A stretch of DNA of 64,000 nucleotides from Erinaceus europaeus (Eukaryota > Chordata > Mammalia > Eulipotyphla > Erinaceidae): positions 69,624,962-69,688,961 of the forward strand of contig NC_080162.1 of assembly GCF_950295315.1 (NCBI RefSeq). Reading direction: 5' to 3'. The position numbers and the translations under genes are program-made. How positions within the stretch are numbered: position 1 is the stretch's first letter; each line of letters opens with the position of its first letter. Under the pieces are notes generated by a model that worked only from the letters and a program-made list of their open reading frames with translations, was not told where the DNA came from and did no database searches. This document shows positions 20,022 through 29,208 of this stretch, one piece after another.

Positions 20022-20126
20022 GAAGGCTGGGGAGATAGAAAAGGGGTTGTGTGCCAAACTTTCATGCCTGAGCTCCCTGCCCCAAATTCAGTCCTGCCAC
20101 CACCATGTTCCATAGTTAAGAAGTGA

Positions 20127-20158
<32 letters not shown>
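20022..20158 (+). mobile_element. SINE-B with long poly(A)
   Basis: Diverged body with a tail of about 28 A at 20131-20158. 'agaagtgatctaa' before and after the poly(A) (20120, 20158) marks the repeat boundary. Confidence 0.75.
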
Positions 20159-20160
<2 letters not shown>

Positions 20161-20194
20161 AGTGATCTAATCTCTCACTCCATCACATATAGTG

Positions 20195-20374
20195 TTTTTT
20201 TTTTTTTTTTTAAGATTTCCTTATTTTTACAAGATTTCCTTTATTTATTAATGAGAAAGCTAGGAAGAGAGAAAGAACCAGATATCACTCTGGTATATGT
20301 TCTGCTGGGGACTGAACTCAGGACCTCATGTTTGAGTTCAATGCTTTATCCACTGTACCGCCTCCCAAACCCCA
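20195..20374 (-). mobile_element. SINE-D with duplicated tail
   Basis: 'aagatttccttatttttac' is immediately repeated as 'aagatttcctttatttatt', then 'accagatatcactctggtat' and the head complement. Confidence 0.82.
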
Positions 20375-20384
20375 TACATAGCAT

Positions 20385-20520
20385 TTTTAAATAGAATTTA
20401 TTTTATTTTAATGAAAGATAGAAAGATACGGAGAAAGACTAGAGCAACGCTCAGCTCTGGTTTATGGTGATGCTGGGGACTGAACTCAGTTCCTCAAAGC
20501 CTCAGGCACGAAAACCTTTT
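20385..20520 (-). mobile_element. SINE-B (split), 3' part
   Basis: 'agagcaacgctcagctctgg' to 'aggcacgaaaacctttt'; completed at 20800-20840 after a nested SINE-A. Confidence 0.85.
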
Positions 20521-20798
20521 TTTATATTTATTTATTTTCCCTTTTGTTGCCCTTGTTTTTTATTGTTGTTGTAGGTATTGTTGTTATTGATGTCGTTGTT
20601 GGATAGGACAGAGAGAAATGGAGAGAGGAGGGGAGGACAGAGAGGGGGAGAGAAAGATAGACACCTGCAGACCTGCTTCACGGCCTGTGAAGAGACCCCC
20701 CTGCAGATGGGGAGCTGCGGGCTCCAACCGAGATCCTTGTGCAGTGGTTGTGCTTCGCGCTACGTGCACTTAATCCGTTGCACTACCGCCCAGACTCC
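20521..20798 (-). mobile_element. SINE-A, nested
   Basis: Complete. The flank 'gaaaacctttt' before and 'aaaaacctttt' after are its TSD inside the SINE-B. Confidence 0.92.
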
Positions 20799-20799
20799 T

Positions 20800-20840
20800 A
20801 CAAAAACCTTTTGCATAACCACTATGCCTCCTCCCTAGTC
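20800..20840 (-). mobile_element. SINE-B (split), head part
   Basis: 'ttgcataaccactatgcctc' is the head complement of the SINE-B at 20385. Confidence 0.85.
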
Positions 20841-20865
20841 TACTAACAGACATTTTCAAAAGATT

Positions 20866-20990
20866 CAGAGATGAGGAGATATCATAGTGGTTAAGCAAAC
20901 AGACTTTCATGCCCAAGGCTCCCCAAGGTTCCAGGTCCAATTCCTATAAACTAGAATTGATCAGTGCTCTGGTAAAGAAAACAACCCCCC
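20866..20990 (+). mobile_element. SINE-B
   Basis: 'gatgaggagatatcatagtg' to 'agtgctctggtaaag', then a C run and poly(A). Confidence 0.82.
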
Positions 20991-21019
20991 CCCCAAAAAA
21001 AAAAAGTGCTGTAACAAAC

Positions 21020-21147
21020 TTTTTTTTTCTTTTTACTTTAACCAGAGCACTGCTGAGCTCTGGTTTATGGCAATGTGGGGGACTGAATCTGGGACTTGAG
21101 AGCCTCAGGCATTAGTCTCTTTGCTTAGCCATTATGCTATACCTACA
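21020..21147 (-). mobile_element. SINE-B
   Basis: 'accagagcactgctgagctc' to 'gcttagccattatgctatac'. Confidence 0.88.
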
Positions 21148-21164
21148 TGTAACAAACATTCTTT

Positions 21165-21295
21165 AGGTCTGGCAAGATAGCTTATTTATTATGCAAAAGA
21201 CTTTCATACCTGAGCCTCTGAAGTCCTAGGTTCAGTCCCATGCAACACGATAAGCCAGAGCTGTGTAACTCTTCAGTAAAAAAAAAAAAAAATTC
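21165..21295 (+). mobile_element. SINE-B
   Basis: 'ggtctggcaagatagcttat' to 'cttcagtaaaaaaaa'; the head is mutated. Confidence 0.78.
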
Positions 21296-21540
21296 AAAAG
21301 ATACAGTATAATACTGCTAGCACCCGCTACATGGCTGTCTGTATTAGATGTTTATTTATTTATTTGTCTGTACACACCGTGTGTGCAAAATACAAGGAAG
21401 CTACAAGAATGGTTGGGAAGGAGAATTGAGAAAAAGAGAACATGACTGTCAGTGAGACAAGTATTTCTGAATTTTGAATTTTAAACCAGGTAGATCTTAC
21501 TGCTTATTCTCAATCACTGCTATTAAACATGACACTTACT
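21296..21540. other. Unique sequence with short (TTTA)n
   Basis: (TTTA)n at 21346-21366; otherwise no features. Confidence 0.5.
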
Positions 21541-21542
21541 TT

Positions 21543-21690
21543 GTTTAAGATTTACTTATTTATGAATGAATGACACAGACTGGGAAAAATTGAGAGCATC
21601 ACTCTGGTATATGTGATGTCAAGTATCAAATTCAGATCATCATGTTAAGAGTTCAGTTCCATATTCACTACACCATCTCCCAGGCTACAA
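21543..21690 (-). mobile_element. SINE-D, diverged
   Basis: 'gagcatcactctggtatatg' and 'actacaccatctcccaggct'. Confidence 0.78.
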
Positions 21691-21741
21691 AACATAGTAC
21701 TTTAAAATGTGGTCTGTAAGTGAGGAAAAGAATGAAATATC

Positions 21742-21880
21742 AAGGTCAGGGGTAAGTAGCATAGTGGTTATGCAAAGACACTCTCATGCCTGAGGCTCCA
21801 AAGTCTCAGGTTCAGTCCCCCACACCACCATAAACCAGAGCTAAGTAGTGCTCTGGTAAAAAAAAAAAAAAAAAAGAAAA
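21742..21880 (+). mobile_element. SINE-B
   Basis: 'caggggtaagtagcatagtg', near-consensus body, poly(A) of about 16. Confidence 0.9.
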
Positions 21881-22056
21881 AGTCAAACATGACTTTCATG
21901 TGGAGTCTGAATGTAGGGAAAAAGGACATAGGAAGTGGGTGAAGATTGGTGGAGAGCTTTCGAGGAAAGACTTGTACTGAGAAGGATTGAAATCACAAGT
22001 GTACAGAGACTAGACCTCCCAGATTTCTGATTGCATTATTTTATACATATTTTTAT
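21881..22056. other. Unique sequence
   Basis: No repeat recognised. Confidence 0.4.
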
Positions 22057-22073
22057 TAAAAATCAACTTTTAG

Positions 22074-22356
22074 GGGAGTCAGGCAGTAGCGCAGCCGGTT
22101 TAGTGCACGTGGCGAAAAGTGCAAGGACTGGTGTAAGGATCCTGGTTCGAGCCATCAGCTCCCCACCTGCAGGGGAATCGATTCACAAGCGGTGAAGCAG
22201 ATCTGCAGGTGTCTATCTTTCTCTCCCCCTCTCTGTCTTCCCCTCCTCTCCACTTCTCTCTGTCCTATCCAACAATAATGACATCAATAACAACAATGAT
22301 AACTACAACAATAAAACAACAGGGACAACAAAAGGGAAAATAAATAAATAAACATT
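22074..22356 (+). mobile_element. SINE-A with long perfect TSD
   Basis: 'ggggagtcaggcagtagcgc' to AATAAATAAATAAAC. The flanks 'attaaaaatcaactttta' (22055-22072) and the same at 22357-22374 form an 18-bp TSD, the hallmark of L1-type target-primed insertion. Confidence 0.95.
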
Positions 22357-22374
22357 AAAAATCAACTTTTAAAA

Positions 22375-22535
22375 ATATTTTATTTTACTTAGAGGTACAG
22401 AGAGAAAGGCACAGAGGGATCAGAGTACTGCTCATCTCTGGCTTATGGTGGTGCTGGGGGCTGAACCTGGGACCTTGGAGCCTCAGGCATGAAAATTTTT
22501 TACATAAACATTATGCTATCTCCCCAGCCCTTTAC
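22375..22535 (-). mobile_element. SINE-B
   Basis: 'cagagtactgctcatctctg' to 'acattatgctatctccccag'. Confidence 0.88.
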
Positions 22536-22735
22536 ACATGTTTTTAAACTAGATGACTACAGCATATAAGTAAATGAGATTTAATGTCTTCATCTTTGCC
22601 AAGCCATGTATTCTACATCTTGAGATAGACTTTAAGGCCCTCAAACCCAGGCGATGGAGGTTTAAGAGATGCTAAACACAAATGCCAACAGTCTTCCTAA
22701 AGTGTGGGGAGCACTGTCTATTACAGATCATGCCT
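22536..22735. other. Unique sequence
   Basis: No repeat or exon recognised. Confidence 0.4.
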
Positions 22736-22744
22736 TCTTTTTTG

Positions 22745-22870
22745 TTTGTTTAGTCTTTTAGCAAAGTACTGTTCAGCTCTAGCTTCTAATGGTACTTGAG
22801 ATTGAATTTGAGACCTTTGGTGCTTCAGGCATGAGAATCTTTTTGTCTAACCTTTATGCTCTCTCCAGCC
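22745..22870 (-). mobile_element. SINE-B, diverged
   Basis: 'aaagtactgttcagctctag' to 'ctttatgctctctccagccc'. Confidence 0.8.
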
Positions 22871-22876
22871 CAAGGA

Positions 22877-22897
22877 TCATCTATCTATCTATCTATC

Positions 22898-22910
<13 letters not shown>
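22877..22910. repeat. (CTAT)n/(TA)n
   Basis: Five CTAT units then TATATATAT. Confidence 0.9.
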
Positions 22911-22928
<18 letters not shown>

Positions 22929-23011
22929 CCAGAGCACTGATCAGCTCTTATGGTGGTGCGGGGGATTGAACCTGGGACTTTGGAGCCTCAGGCATGAGAG
23001 TCTCTTTGCAA
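22911..23011 (-). mobile_element. SINE-B, head truncated by next SINE
   Basis: Poly(T), 'accagagcactgatcagctc' to 'gagagtctctttgca'; the head is absent. Confidence 0.85.
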
Positions 23012-23305
23012 TTTTTTAAATTATTTATTTATTTATTTATTCCCTTTTGTTGTCCTTATTGTTTTATTGTTGTAGCTATTGTTGTTGTTCTTGATGTCGT
23101 TGTTGTTGGATAGGACAGAGAGAAATGGAGAGAGAAGGGGAAGACAACGAGGGGGAGAGAAAGACAGACATCTGCAGACCTGTTTCACCGCTAGTGAAGC
23201 GACTCTTTTGCAGGTGGGGAGCCGGGGCTCGAATCGGGATCCTTCAGCCCGTCCTTGCGCTTTTCGCCACGTGCACTTAACCCGCTGCGCTACCGCCCAA
23301 CTCCC
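23012..23305 (-). mobile_element. SINE-A
   Basis: Complete: TTTA tail, TTGTTG tract, head complement 'cccgctgcgctaccgcccaa'. Confidence 0.92.
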
Positions 23306-23685
23306 AGATCATCCCGTTTTGAGAGGAAACTGTAGTGAGGTGCCTCTCCCTCACAAAGCCCATAGTCTGGTCCAGAAAACAGATAAGGAAACCTTGTGAT
23401 AAATGCTTTGGAAGGGCTTCTTGCCCTGGGTGGGTGGGGTGGACAGCTGGAAAAGGCTCTCCAAAGGAAATTAGCTGGCAAAGTGGAGAGCAAGACAAAC
23501 TGAGGATTAGAGGGCATGTGGGTGCTAAGAGTGAAGGCATGAAATACTCATGCTCCCCTTCCCCCACAAGAGACAGACCTGAAACAGATTTTTTAAAACC
23601 TTCTGCTCTCCCTCTCAAACACAGCACAGCATTGAACAAGGTAGTGAATTACCCAGGATGAAAACAGAGAAAACAATGTCCTGCG
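23306..23685. other. Unique sequence, about 380 bp
   Basis: Open in both orientations for about 100 codons (23335-23661 plus; 23277-23639 minus), but composition and residues give no family; likely chance. Confidence 0.45.
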
Positions 23686-23703
23686 ATAAAAATATAGTGC
23701 AGG

Positions 23704-23956
23704 GCCGGCTGTAGCGCAGCGGATTAAGCGCACATGGCAAAGCACAAGGACTGGATTAAGGATCCGGGTTGGAGATCCTGGCTCCCCACCTGCGGGGGGC
23801 CGGGGGGGGGGGGGGTCACTTCGCAAGTGGTGAAGCAGGTCTGCAGGTCTTTCTCTCCTGTCTTCCCCTCCTTTCTCCATTTCTCTCTGTCCTACCCAAT
23901 GACAGCAAAACAGTAATAATAACAACGACAATGAACAGTGACAACAAAAGGGGAAA
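23704..23956 (+). mobile_element. SINE-A (host of nested SINE), 5' part
   Basis: 'gggccggctgtagcgcagcg' onward with a G run at 23795-23814. With its 3' part at 24306-24383 it is flanked by 'aaaaatatagtgcag' at 23689 and 24384, a 15-bp TSD. Confidence 0.88.
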
Positions 23957-24925
23957 AATGGGGGGTCGGGCGGTGGCGCAGGGTTAAGCGCATGTGGCGC
24001 AAAGCACAGGGACGGGCATAAGGATCCCGGTTTGAGCCCCCGGCTCCCCACCTGCAGGGGAGTCGCTTCACAGGCAGTGAAGCAGGTCTGCAGGTGTATT
24101 TCTCTCCCCCTCTCTGTCTTCCCCTCCTCTCTCCTTTTCTCTCTGTCTTATTCAACAACGAACAACATCAACAATGGCAATAATAATAACCACAACGAGG
24201 CTACAACAACAAGCGCAACAAAAGGGGGGAAAATGGCCTCCAGGAGCGGTGGATTCATGGTGCAGGCATGGAGCCCAGCAATAACCCTAGAGGGGAAAAA
24301 AAGGGGGGGGGAATGGTCTCCAGGAGCAGTGGATTCATAGTGCAGGCACCAAGCCCCAGAGATAACCCTGGAAGCCAAAAAAAGAAAAATATAGTGCAGA
24401 GAGTACTTGGCAGCTGGTAACGCACATAAATGTCAACTTGAACTTTAGCTTCACAATTTTGCCTTAGGCCAGTTCTTGCAATACAAATACCTGAGATAGA
24501 ACTCATTATCTAAACATATAAAGAAACTCTTTTATTGTCCATTATGATGAGGTGTCATTTATTTTCCTTTCAAACCCCTGGTTGCCTCTCGAACAGAACA
24601 TGAACAGATGCCTATATTATATGTTCTATGTGGATTATTTTATGTATATAATAATGATGATGATGATTACAGAGCCAGGATCTTGTGTTGTGCATGGGCA
24701 ATTTTACTGCTTTTTCATTCAAACAGAAAGGGAGAAATACAAGAAACGCCATAGCACTGGAGATTCCCCTGTGCCGTGGTGCCTCTCATGTGATGCTGGG
24801 ATTAAAATCTGGGCCTGACTCATTCAACTCTCTCCAGCCCTACATTTTATTTATTTTTAAAAGGTATTTATGAATTGTAATAGAGACAGAAACTGAGATG
24901 GAAGTGGGGATAGAGAGGAAAGGAG
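23840..24925 (+). repeat. Segmental duplication, copy 2
   Basis: Counterpart of 17421-18185, with a nested SINE-A (23957-24305). Copy 2 keeps the complete SINE-A and its TSD, and its right end runs into an intact SINE-B, so copy 2 looks like the parental locus. A small 'cagc' difference at about 24836 distinguishes the copies. Confidence 0.9.
23957..24305 (+). mobile_element. SINE-A, nested in SINE-A
   Basis: Full long form ('gggggtcgggcggtggcgca' to 'taaccctagaggggaaaa') inserted in the tail of the older SINE-A, near 'ggggaaaaatgg'. Absent from copy 1 of the duplication, so it arrived after the duplication or in only one copy. Confidence 0.9.
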
Positions 24926-25040
24926 TAGAGAGTATAATGGTTATCAGAAGAGACTCTCATGCCTGAGGCTCCAAAGTCCCATGTTCAATCCCCTGCACCA
25001 CCATCAGCCAGAGTTGAGCAGTGCTCTGGTAAAAGATATA
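24926..25040 (+). mobile_element. SINE-B
   Basis: 'gtagagagtataatggttat' to 'agcagtgctctggtaaaag'. Confidence 0.88.
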
Positions 25041-25044
25041 TATA

Positions 25045-25185
25045 TGGAGAGAGAGAGAGAGAGAGAGACTGAGACTGCTTCACCAATCATGAAGCACTCC
25101 CCCACCTCTACCCCCAGATGTGGACCAGGGGCTTAATCTGAGTCCTTACACAAGGTAACCTGTGCACTCAACCACCTGGTTCCTT
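25045..25185 (-). mobile_element. SINE-C fragment with (GA)n
   Basis: GA repeats 25048-25070, 'gcttcaccaatcatgaagca', head complement 'actcaaccacctggttcc'. Confidence 0.72.
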
Positions 25186-25204
25186 TGTATTTTATTATTA
25201 TTTT

Positions 25205-25430
25205 TTCAATTAAAAATTATTTATTTATTCTCTTTTGCTGCCCTTGTTGTTTTATTGTTGTAGTTATTATTGTTGTTGCTGCTGTTGGATAGGACAGAGA
25301 GAAATGGAAAGAGGAAGGGAAGACAGAGAGGGTGAGAGAAAGATAGACACCTGCAGACCTGCTTCACCACTTGTGAAGCGACCCCCTGCAGGTAGAGAGC
25401 TGGGGACCCGAACTGGGATCCTTGTGCATT
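25205..25430 (-). mobile_element. SINE-A, 5'-truncated
   Basis: 'tgctgcccttgttgttttat' to 'cgaactgggatccttgtgc'; the head is missing. Confidence 0.85.
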
Positions 25431-25457
25431 TTATTATTTTTGTGAAGATTTATTTAT

Positions 25458-25590
25458 TGTGGCCCAAAAGGTTGTACAATAGATAAAGTGTTGGACTCTC
25501 AAGTGTGAAATACCAAGTTCAATCTCTGGTATTACATGTGCCAGAGTCATTTTGGTTTTCTTTCTTTTAAATAATTACATAAATATTTTA
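25458..25590 (+). mobile_element. SINE-D
   Basis: 'ggcccaaaaggttgtacaat' head, 'ttacatgtgccagagtcatt', then A-rich. Confidence 0.75.
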
Positions 25591-25619
25591 AAGACAGTGT
25601 TTATTTCTTTTCTTTTTTT

Positions 25620-25690
25620 TTTTTGCCTCCAAGGTCAAGACTGGGGCTTGGTGCCTGCATTATTAATCCGTTGCTCCTGGAAGCTATTTT
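25620..25690 (-). mobile_element. SINE-A (split), 3' module
   Basis: 'gcctccaaggtcaagactgg' to 'gctcctggaagctattttt'; interrupted by an X insertion and continued at 25884. Confidence 0.82.
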
Positions 25691-25883
25691 TTTTTTTTTA
25701 TCCTCCCCTCCCCTCTTTTTTTTTTAATTTTTTTTATTTTTTTTATTTTTAAGGATTAATTAACAAAACCATAGGGTAGGAGGGGTACAACTCCACACAA
25801 TTCCCACCGCCCAGTCTCCATATCCCACCCCCTCCCCCGATAGCTTTCCCATTCTCTATCCCTCTGGGAGCATGGACCCAGGC
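25691..25883 (-). mobile_element. Repeat X 3' end, nested
   Basis: T-rich tail, 'gattaattaacaaaaccata', 'cccaccgcccagtctccata', ending 'gagcatggacccagg'. Flanked by 'ctggaagctatttt' on both sides (25677 and 25884): a 14-bp TSD. Confidence 0.9.
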
Positions 25884-26158
25884 TGGAAGCTATTTTATTC
25901 CTTTTGTTGCCCTTTTTGTTTATTGTTGTTATTATTATTGTTGTTATTGCTGTCATTGTTGTTGGATAGGACAGAGAGAAACTGAGAGAGGAGGGGAAGA
26001 CAGAAAGGGGAAGAGAAAGACACCTGCAGACCTGCTTCACCGCTTGTGAAGCCACCCCCTGCATGTGGGGGCCGGGGGCTCGAACCGGAATCCTTGAGCC
26101 TGGTCCTTGCACTTCACACCATATGCGGCTAACCTGCTGTGCTATCACCCAGCTCTAC
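25884..26158 (-). mobile_element. SINE-A (split), main part
   Basis: 'ttgttgccctttttgtttat' to 'aacctgctgtgctatcaccc'. Confidence 0.88.
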
Positions 26159-26159
26159 A

Positions 26160-26265
26160 TTGTTTATTTCTAATGAGGAAGAAAAAGCAATCAGAGATAA
26201 CTGTGGCATATGTGTTGGAACTCATTTTCAAGTCTTACACTATTCCACTGTTCCAACTTCCTGTC
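26160..26265 (-). mobile_element. Old SINE fragment
   Basis: 'aatgaggaagaaaaagcaat', 'aactgtggcatatgtgttgg' resemble a very diverged SINE-D. Confidence 0.45.
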
Positions 26266-26289
26266 TCCTACTTTACTTTTTAAACTAGT

Positions 26290-26385
26290 TCCTATCCAGC
26301 AGAGAGGACAACAATAATAAGTACAACAATAAAACAACAAGGGCAACAAAAGGGAATAAATAAATAAATATTAAAAAAAAATTTT
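26290..26385 (+). mobile_element. SINE-A tail fragment
   Basis: Only the 3' end: 'acaacaataataagtacaac' to AATAAATAAATA and poly(A). Confidence 0.8.
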
Positions 26386-26506
26386 TAAACCTAACTGGTT
26401 AACCAACTAAATAATAATTCAGAGAGAACCTGAGCATATACAGTACCTGGGATTTTAGGATCTCAAACTGCAAAAAAAAAAAGAAAGAAAGAAAAAGAGA
26501 AAAAAA

Positions 26507-26665
26507 GAAGTGGTCTGGGAAGTGGCACAGTGGATAAAGCATTGGATTCTCAAACATGAGCTCCCAAGTTCAATCCCCAGCAACACATGTACCAGAGTGA
26601 TATCTGGGTTTTTTCTCTCCTCCTATCTTTCTCATAAATAAATAAATAAATAAATTCTTTTTTTT
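26507..26665 (+). mobile_element. SINE-D
   Basis: 'tggtctgggaagtggcacag', 'cagcaacacatgtaccagag', (AATA)n. Confidence 0.9.
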
Positions 26666-26680
26666 TTTTTTTTTTAAAAA

Positions 26681-26955
26681 GGGAGTCAGGCTGTAGCGCA
26701 GCGGGTTAAGCGCAGGTGGCGCAAAGCACAAGGACCGGCATAAGGATCCTGGTTCAAGCCTTGGCTCCCCACCTGCAGGGGAGTCGCTTTACAAGCAGTC
26801 TGCAGGTGTCTGTCTTTCTCTCCCCATCTCTGTCTTCCCCTCCTCTCTCCATTTCTCTCTGTCCTATCCGACAACAACGACAACAATAGTAACTACAACA
26901 ATAAAACAACAGGGGCAACAAAAAGGAATAAATAAATAAAATAAATATTAAAAAA
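26681..26955 (+). mobile_element. SINE-A
   Basis: 'gggagtcaggctgtagcgca' with a small deletion around 'acaagcagtctgcagg', otherwise near consensus. Confidence 0.92.
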
Positions 26956-27014
26956 AAGAAAGAAAAAAAAGAAAAAGTGCTCTATCCAATGTATTGCCCA
27001 TGGACTGTGCTATT

Positions 27015-27088
27015 TTTTTCTTCCACCTCCCCCCTCCCCTCCTTCCCTTCCCTTCCCTTCCCTTCCCTTCCCTTCCCTTCTCTTTTCT
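27015..27088. repeat. (CCCTT)n polypyrimidine
   Basis: CCTTCCCTTCC repeats at 27038-27080, then T-rich. Confidence 0.9.
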
Positions 27089-27369
27089 TTTTTTTTTTTC
27101 TCCCTTTTGTTGCCCTTGTTGTAGCCCCGTTGTGGTTATTATTATTGCCCTTGTTGACGCAATTCATTGTTGGATAGGACAGAGAGAAATGGAGAGAGGA
27201 GGGGAAGACAGAGAAGGGGAGAGAAAGATAGACACCTGCAGACCTGCTTCACCGCCTGTGAAGCGACTCCCCTGCAGGTGGGGAGCCGGGGGCTCGAACC
27301 GGGATCCTCACGCCGGTCCCTGCGCTTTGCGCCACATGCGCTTAACCCACTGTGCCACCGCCCGACCCC
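27089..27369 (-). mobile_element. SINE-A
   Basis: Near-consensus: 'ccttgttgtagccccgttgt', 'cgaaccgggatcctcacgcc', 'cccactgtgccaccgcccga'. Confidence 0.93.
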
Positions 27370-27530
27370 CCCTTCTCTTTTCTCTTCTCTCCTCTCTTCT
27401 CCCCTCCTGTCCTCTCCTCCCTCCTCTCCTCTCCTCTTCTCTCCGCTCCTCTCCTCTTCTCTTCTCTCTTCTTTCTGTTCATCTTTCTTTTCTTTCTTTC
27501 TTTCTTTCTCTCTTTCTTTCCCTTTTTTTT
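27370..27530. repeat. (TCTCC)n polypyrimidine tract
   Basis: About 160 bp of C/T only on the plus strand, partly TCTCCTC and TTTC units. Confidence 0.93.
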
Positions 27531-27606
27531 TGGGGGGGGATAGAGACAGAGAGAAACTGAGAAGTGTGGGAATGATAGGGAGAGAGAAAGAGAGACCTGC
27601 AGATCT
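27531..27606 (-). mobile_element. SINE-C fragment
   Basis: 'gatagagacagagagaaact' to 'cctgcagatc' only. Confidence 0.6.
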
Positions 27607-27702
27607 GTGCTGAGTGGTGGTACACCTCATTACCTTGCTTAATTAAGAGCAATTAAGGGTTCTTAGTCCACTCCTATCTGCAGTGGAGAAGCTTCAGGAG
27701 CC
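27607..27702 (+). mobile_element. SINE-C (split by Vingi), 5' part
   Basis: 'tgagtggtggtacacctcat' head and 'tgcagtggagaagcttcagg'. The body resumes at 30138 ('gagcagtggagtagtgttgt') after the Vingi element, so the LINE inserted here. 'caggagc' / 'aaggagc' may be the TSD. Confidence 0.65.
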
Positions 27703-27723
27703 AGGCTCTTTTCACAGTGCTAG

Positions 27724-28116
27724 ATGAATAAAGACTCGTCACCCGACCTGTGCTGGATTAGCACAGTCAACGACCAAGCCATTCCCGCTACGAGACACGT
27801 TCTCAAGATCTTCCTGCAAAGTCATCACCGCCCAGCTATCATCCACATTGGTCTCCAGCTCCCACTGATTCTGTGCTCGGAGAAACTAAGATGGAACTTT
27901 CGGAAAGCAAACTGGCATTTGTTCAGTGATCTTACCAACAAATCTATTCCTGCAATTCCAACTGAAGATATCCCCTCTGAAGATTCCTACAGGCGCTTCC
28001 GCTAAGCCATCTTCAAAGCAGCTATTCCTCGTGGGAGACGTGCTAACTACACACCTTGTCTTGATGCTGAATGCGAGCAACTACTAAAGCAGTATGATGA
28101 GTCGGGCGACCCAGAT
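27724..28116 (+). pseudogene. Vingi endonuclease C-terminal remnant and linker
   Basis: Translated in the same frame as the reverse transcriptase, this begins KDSSPDLCWIS and contains SHHRPAIIHIG (from about 27820), which fits the last conserved block of an APE-like endonuclease (normally S-D-H-x-P). A TAA stop at 28003-28005 and an apparent frameshift just before 27724 break it. The catalytic N-terminal half is absent. The methionine at 27724 is not a genuine start. Confidence 0.75.
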
Positions 28117-29208
28117 GTGGCCGACCACCTCATTGCCTCCCTGGATGCAGCACGCCAAGCCCGCTGGCAACAACTCACAGAAAGTCTGAACTTCACCCAC
28201 TCCAGTAGGAAGGCCTGGAAGCTTCTTCATAGTCTGGGTGCCGGTAGCCAACCCTCTCCCGTCTCCCATCCTCCTATATCTCCAAACTCAGTGCCCAGTC
28301 ACTTAACTCAAGTTGGACGTGCTAAGATCTACCCAGTCTGGAAAAGAGAAATTTCCCATGAGTGGTCATCCCACTTCCGTTTATCTTGTCCATCTCCAAA
28401 ACTCTCTCCCTTTACGCTGTCTGAACTGGAAGATGATTTGAAGAGGGTTAAACCGGGAACAGCTGCTGGCTATGATAACATCACCCCAGAACTCATTCTT
28501 AACTTGGGACCCGCGGCAAAGAAGTGGCTCACTTCATTCCTGTCCCACATCTTGGAATCTGAATCTATGCCCAAAATTTGGCGTCGTGCGAAGATTATAG
28601 CAGTTTTGAAACCAAAGAAAGACCCAACACTGGCCGCCAGCTATAGACCAACTTCCCTCCTCTCCGTGTGTTACAAAGTCCTTGAAAGGCTGCTTCTGTC
28701 ACGAATTTCTCCTCTTACAGAGAAATTCCTATCACCCGCTCAAGCTGGTTTCCGCCCAGGAAGATCTACCTGCGAACAAGCCCTGGCCCTCTCAACTTAC
28801 ATTGAAAATGGATTCCAGAAGAATTTAAAGATGGGTGCTGTCTTTGTTGATCTCACAGCAGCCTATGACACGGTCTGGCACCATGGTCTCCTAGTCAAGA
28901 TCTCAAGATGCCTGCCTCCATGGGTGGCCAACACTATATCATTTCTTCTCCAAAACAGAAGATTCCGGGTGCATCTGGGTGACAAGTCTAGCAGATGGAG
29001 ACTTGTCTCAAGTGGCCTCTCCCAGGGCTCTGTTCTGGCTCCTACGCTATTTAATATTTACATCAATGACCTTCCAGAAACTTCTTCAAGGAAGTTTATC
29101 TATGCCAATGACATCTGCTGTGCAACTCAGGCATCCAAGTTTGACATCCTCGAGGAAACACTCACAAAAGACATGTCTCTGATATCTGATTACTGTAAAA
29201 AATGGTGA
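28117..29208 (+). pseudogene. Vingi reverse transcriptase domain (inactive)
   Basis: 363 codons open, ending at a TGA (29206-29208). Counting from the first Met of this segment, RT motifs are recognisable: GTAAGYDNITPEL (114-126), the KPKKDP-SYRPTSLL block (165-182), QAGFRPGRST (209-218), motif A VFVDLTAAYD (242-251), motif B SGLSQGSVLAP (299-309) and motif C, which reads IYAND (328-332) in place of the usual YADD. Asn331 replaces the first catalytic Asp, so this copy could not polymerise even without the stops. The family reverse-transcribes its own RNA at a nicked chromosomal target. Confidence 0.9.

Noticed and set aside
23277..23661. Overlapping open frames of about 110 codons on both strands
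   Set aside because: No family resemblance; lengths within chance for GC-balanced sequence.
27724..28005. 93-codon frame as a separate Vingi ORF1
   Set aside because: It is in frame with the RT and matches the endonuclease end; it ends at an internal stop, not a natural ORF boundary.
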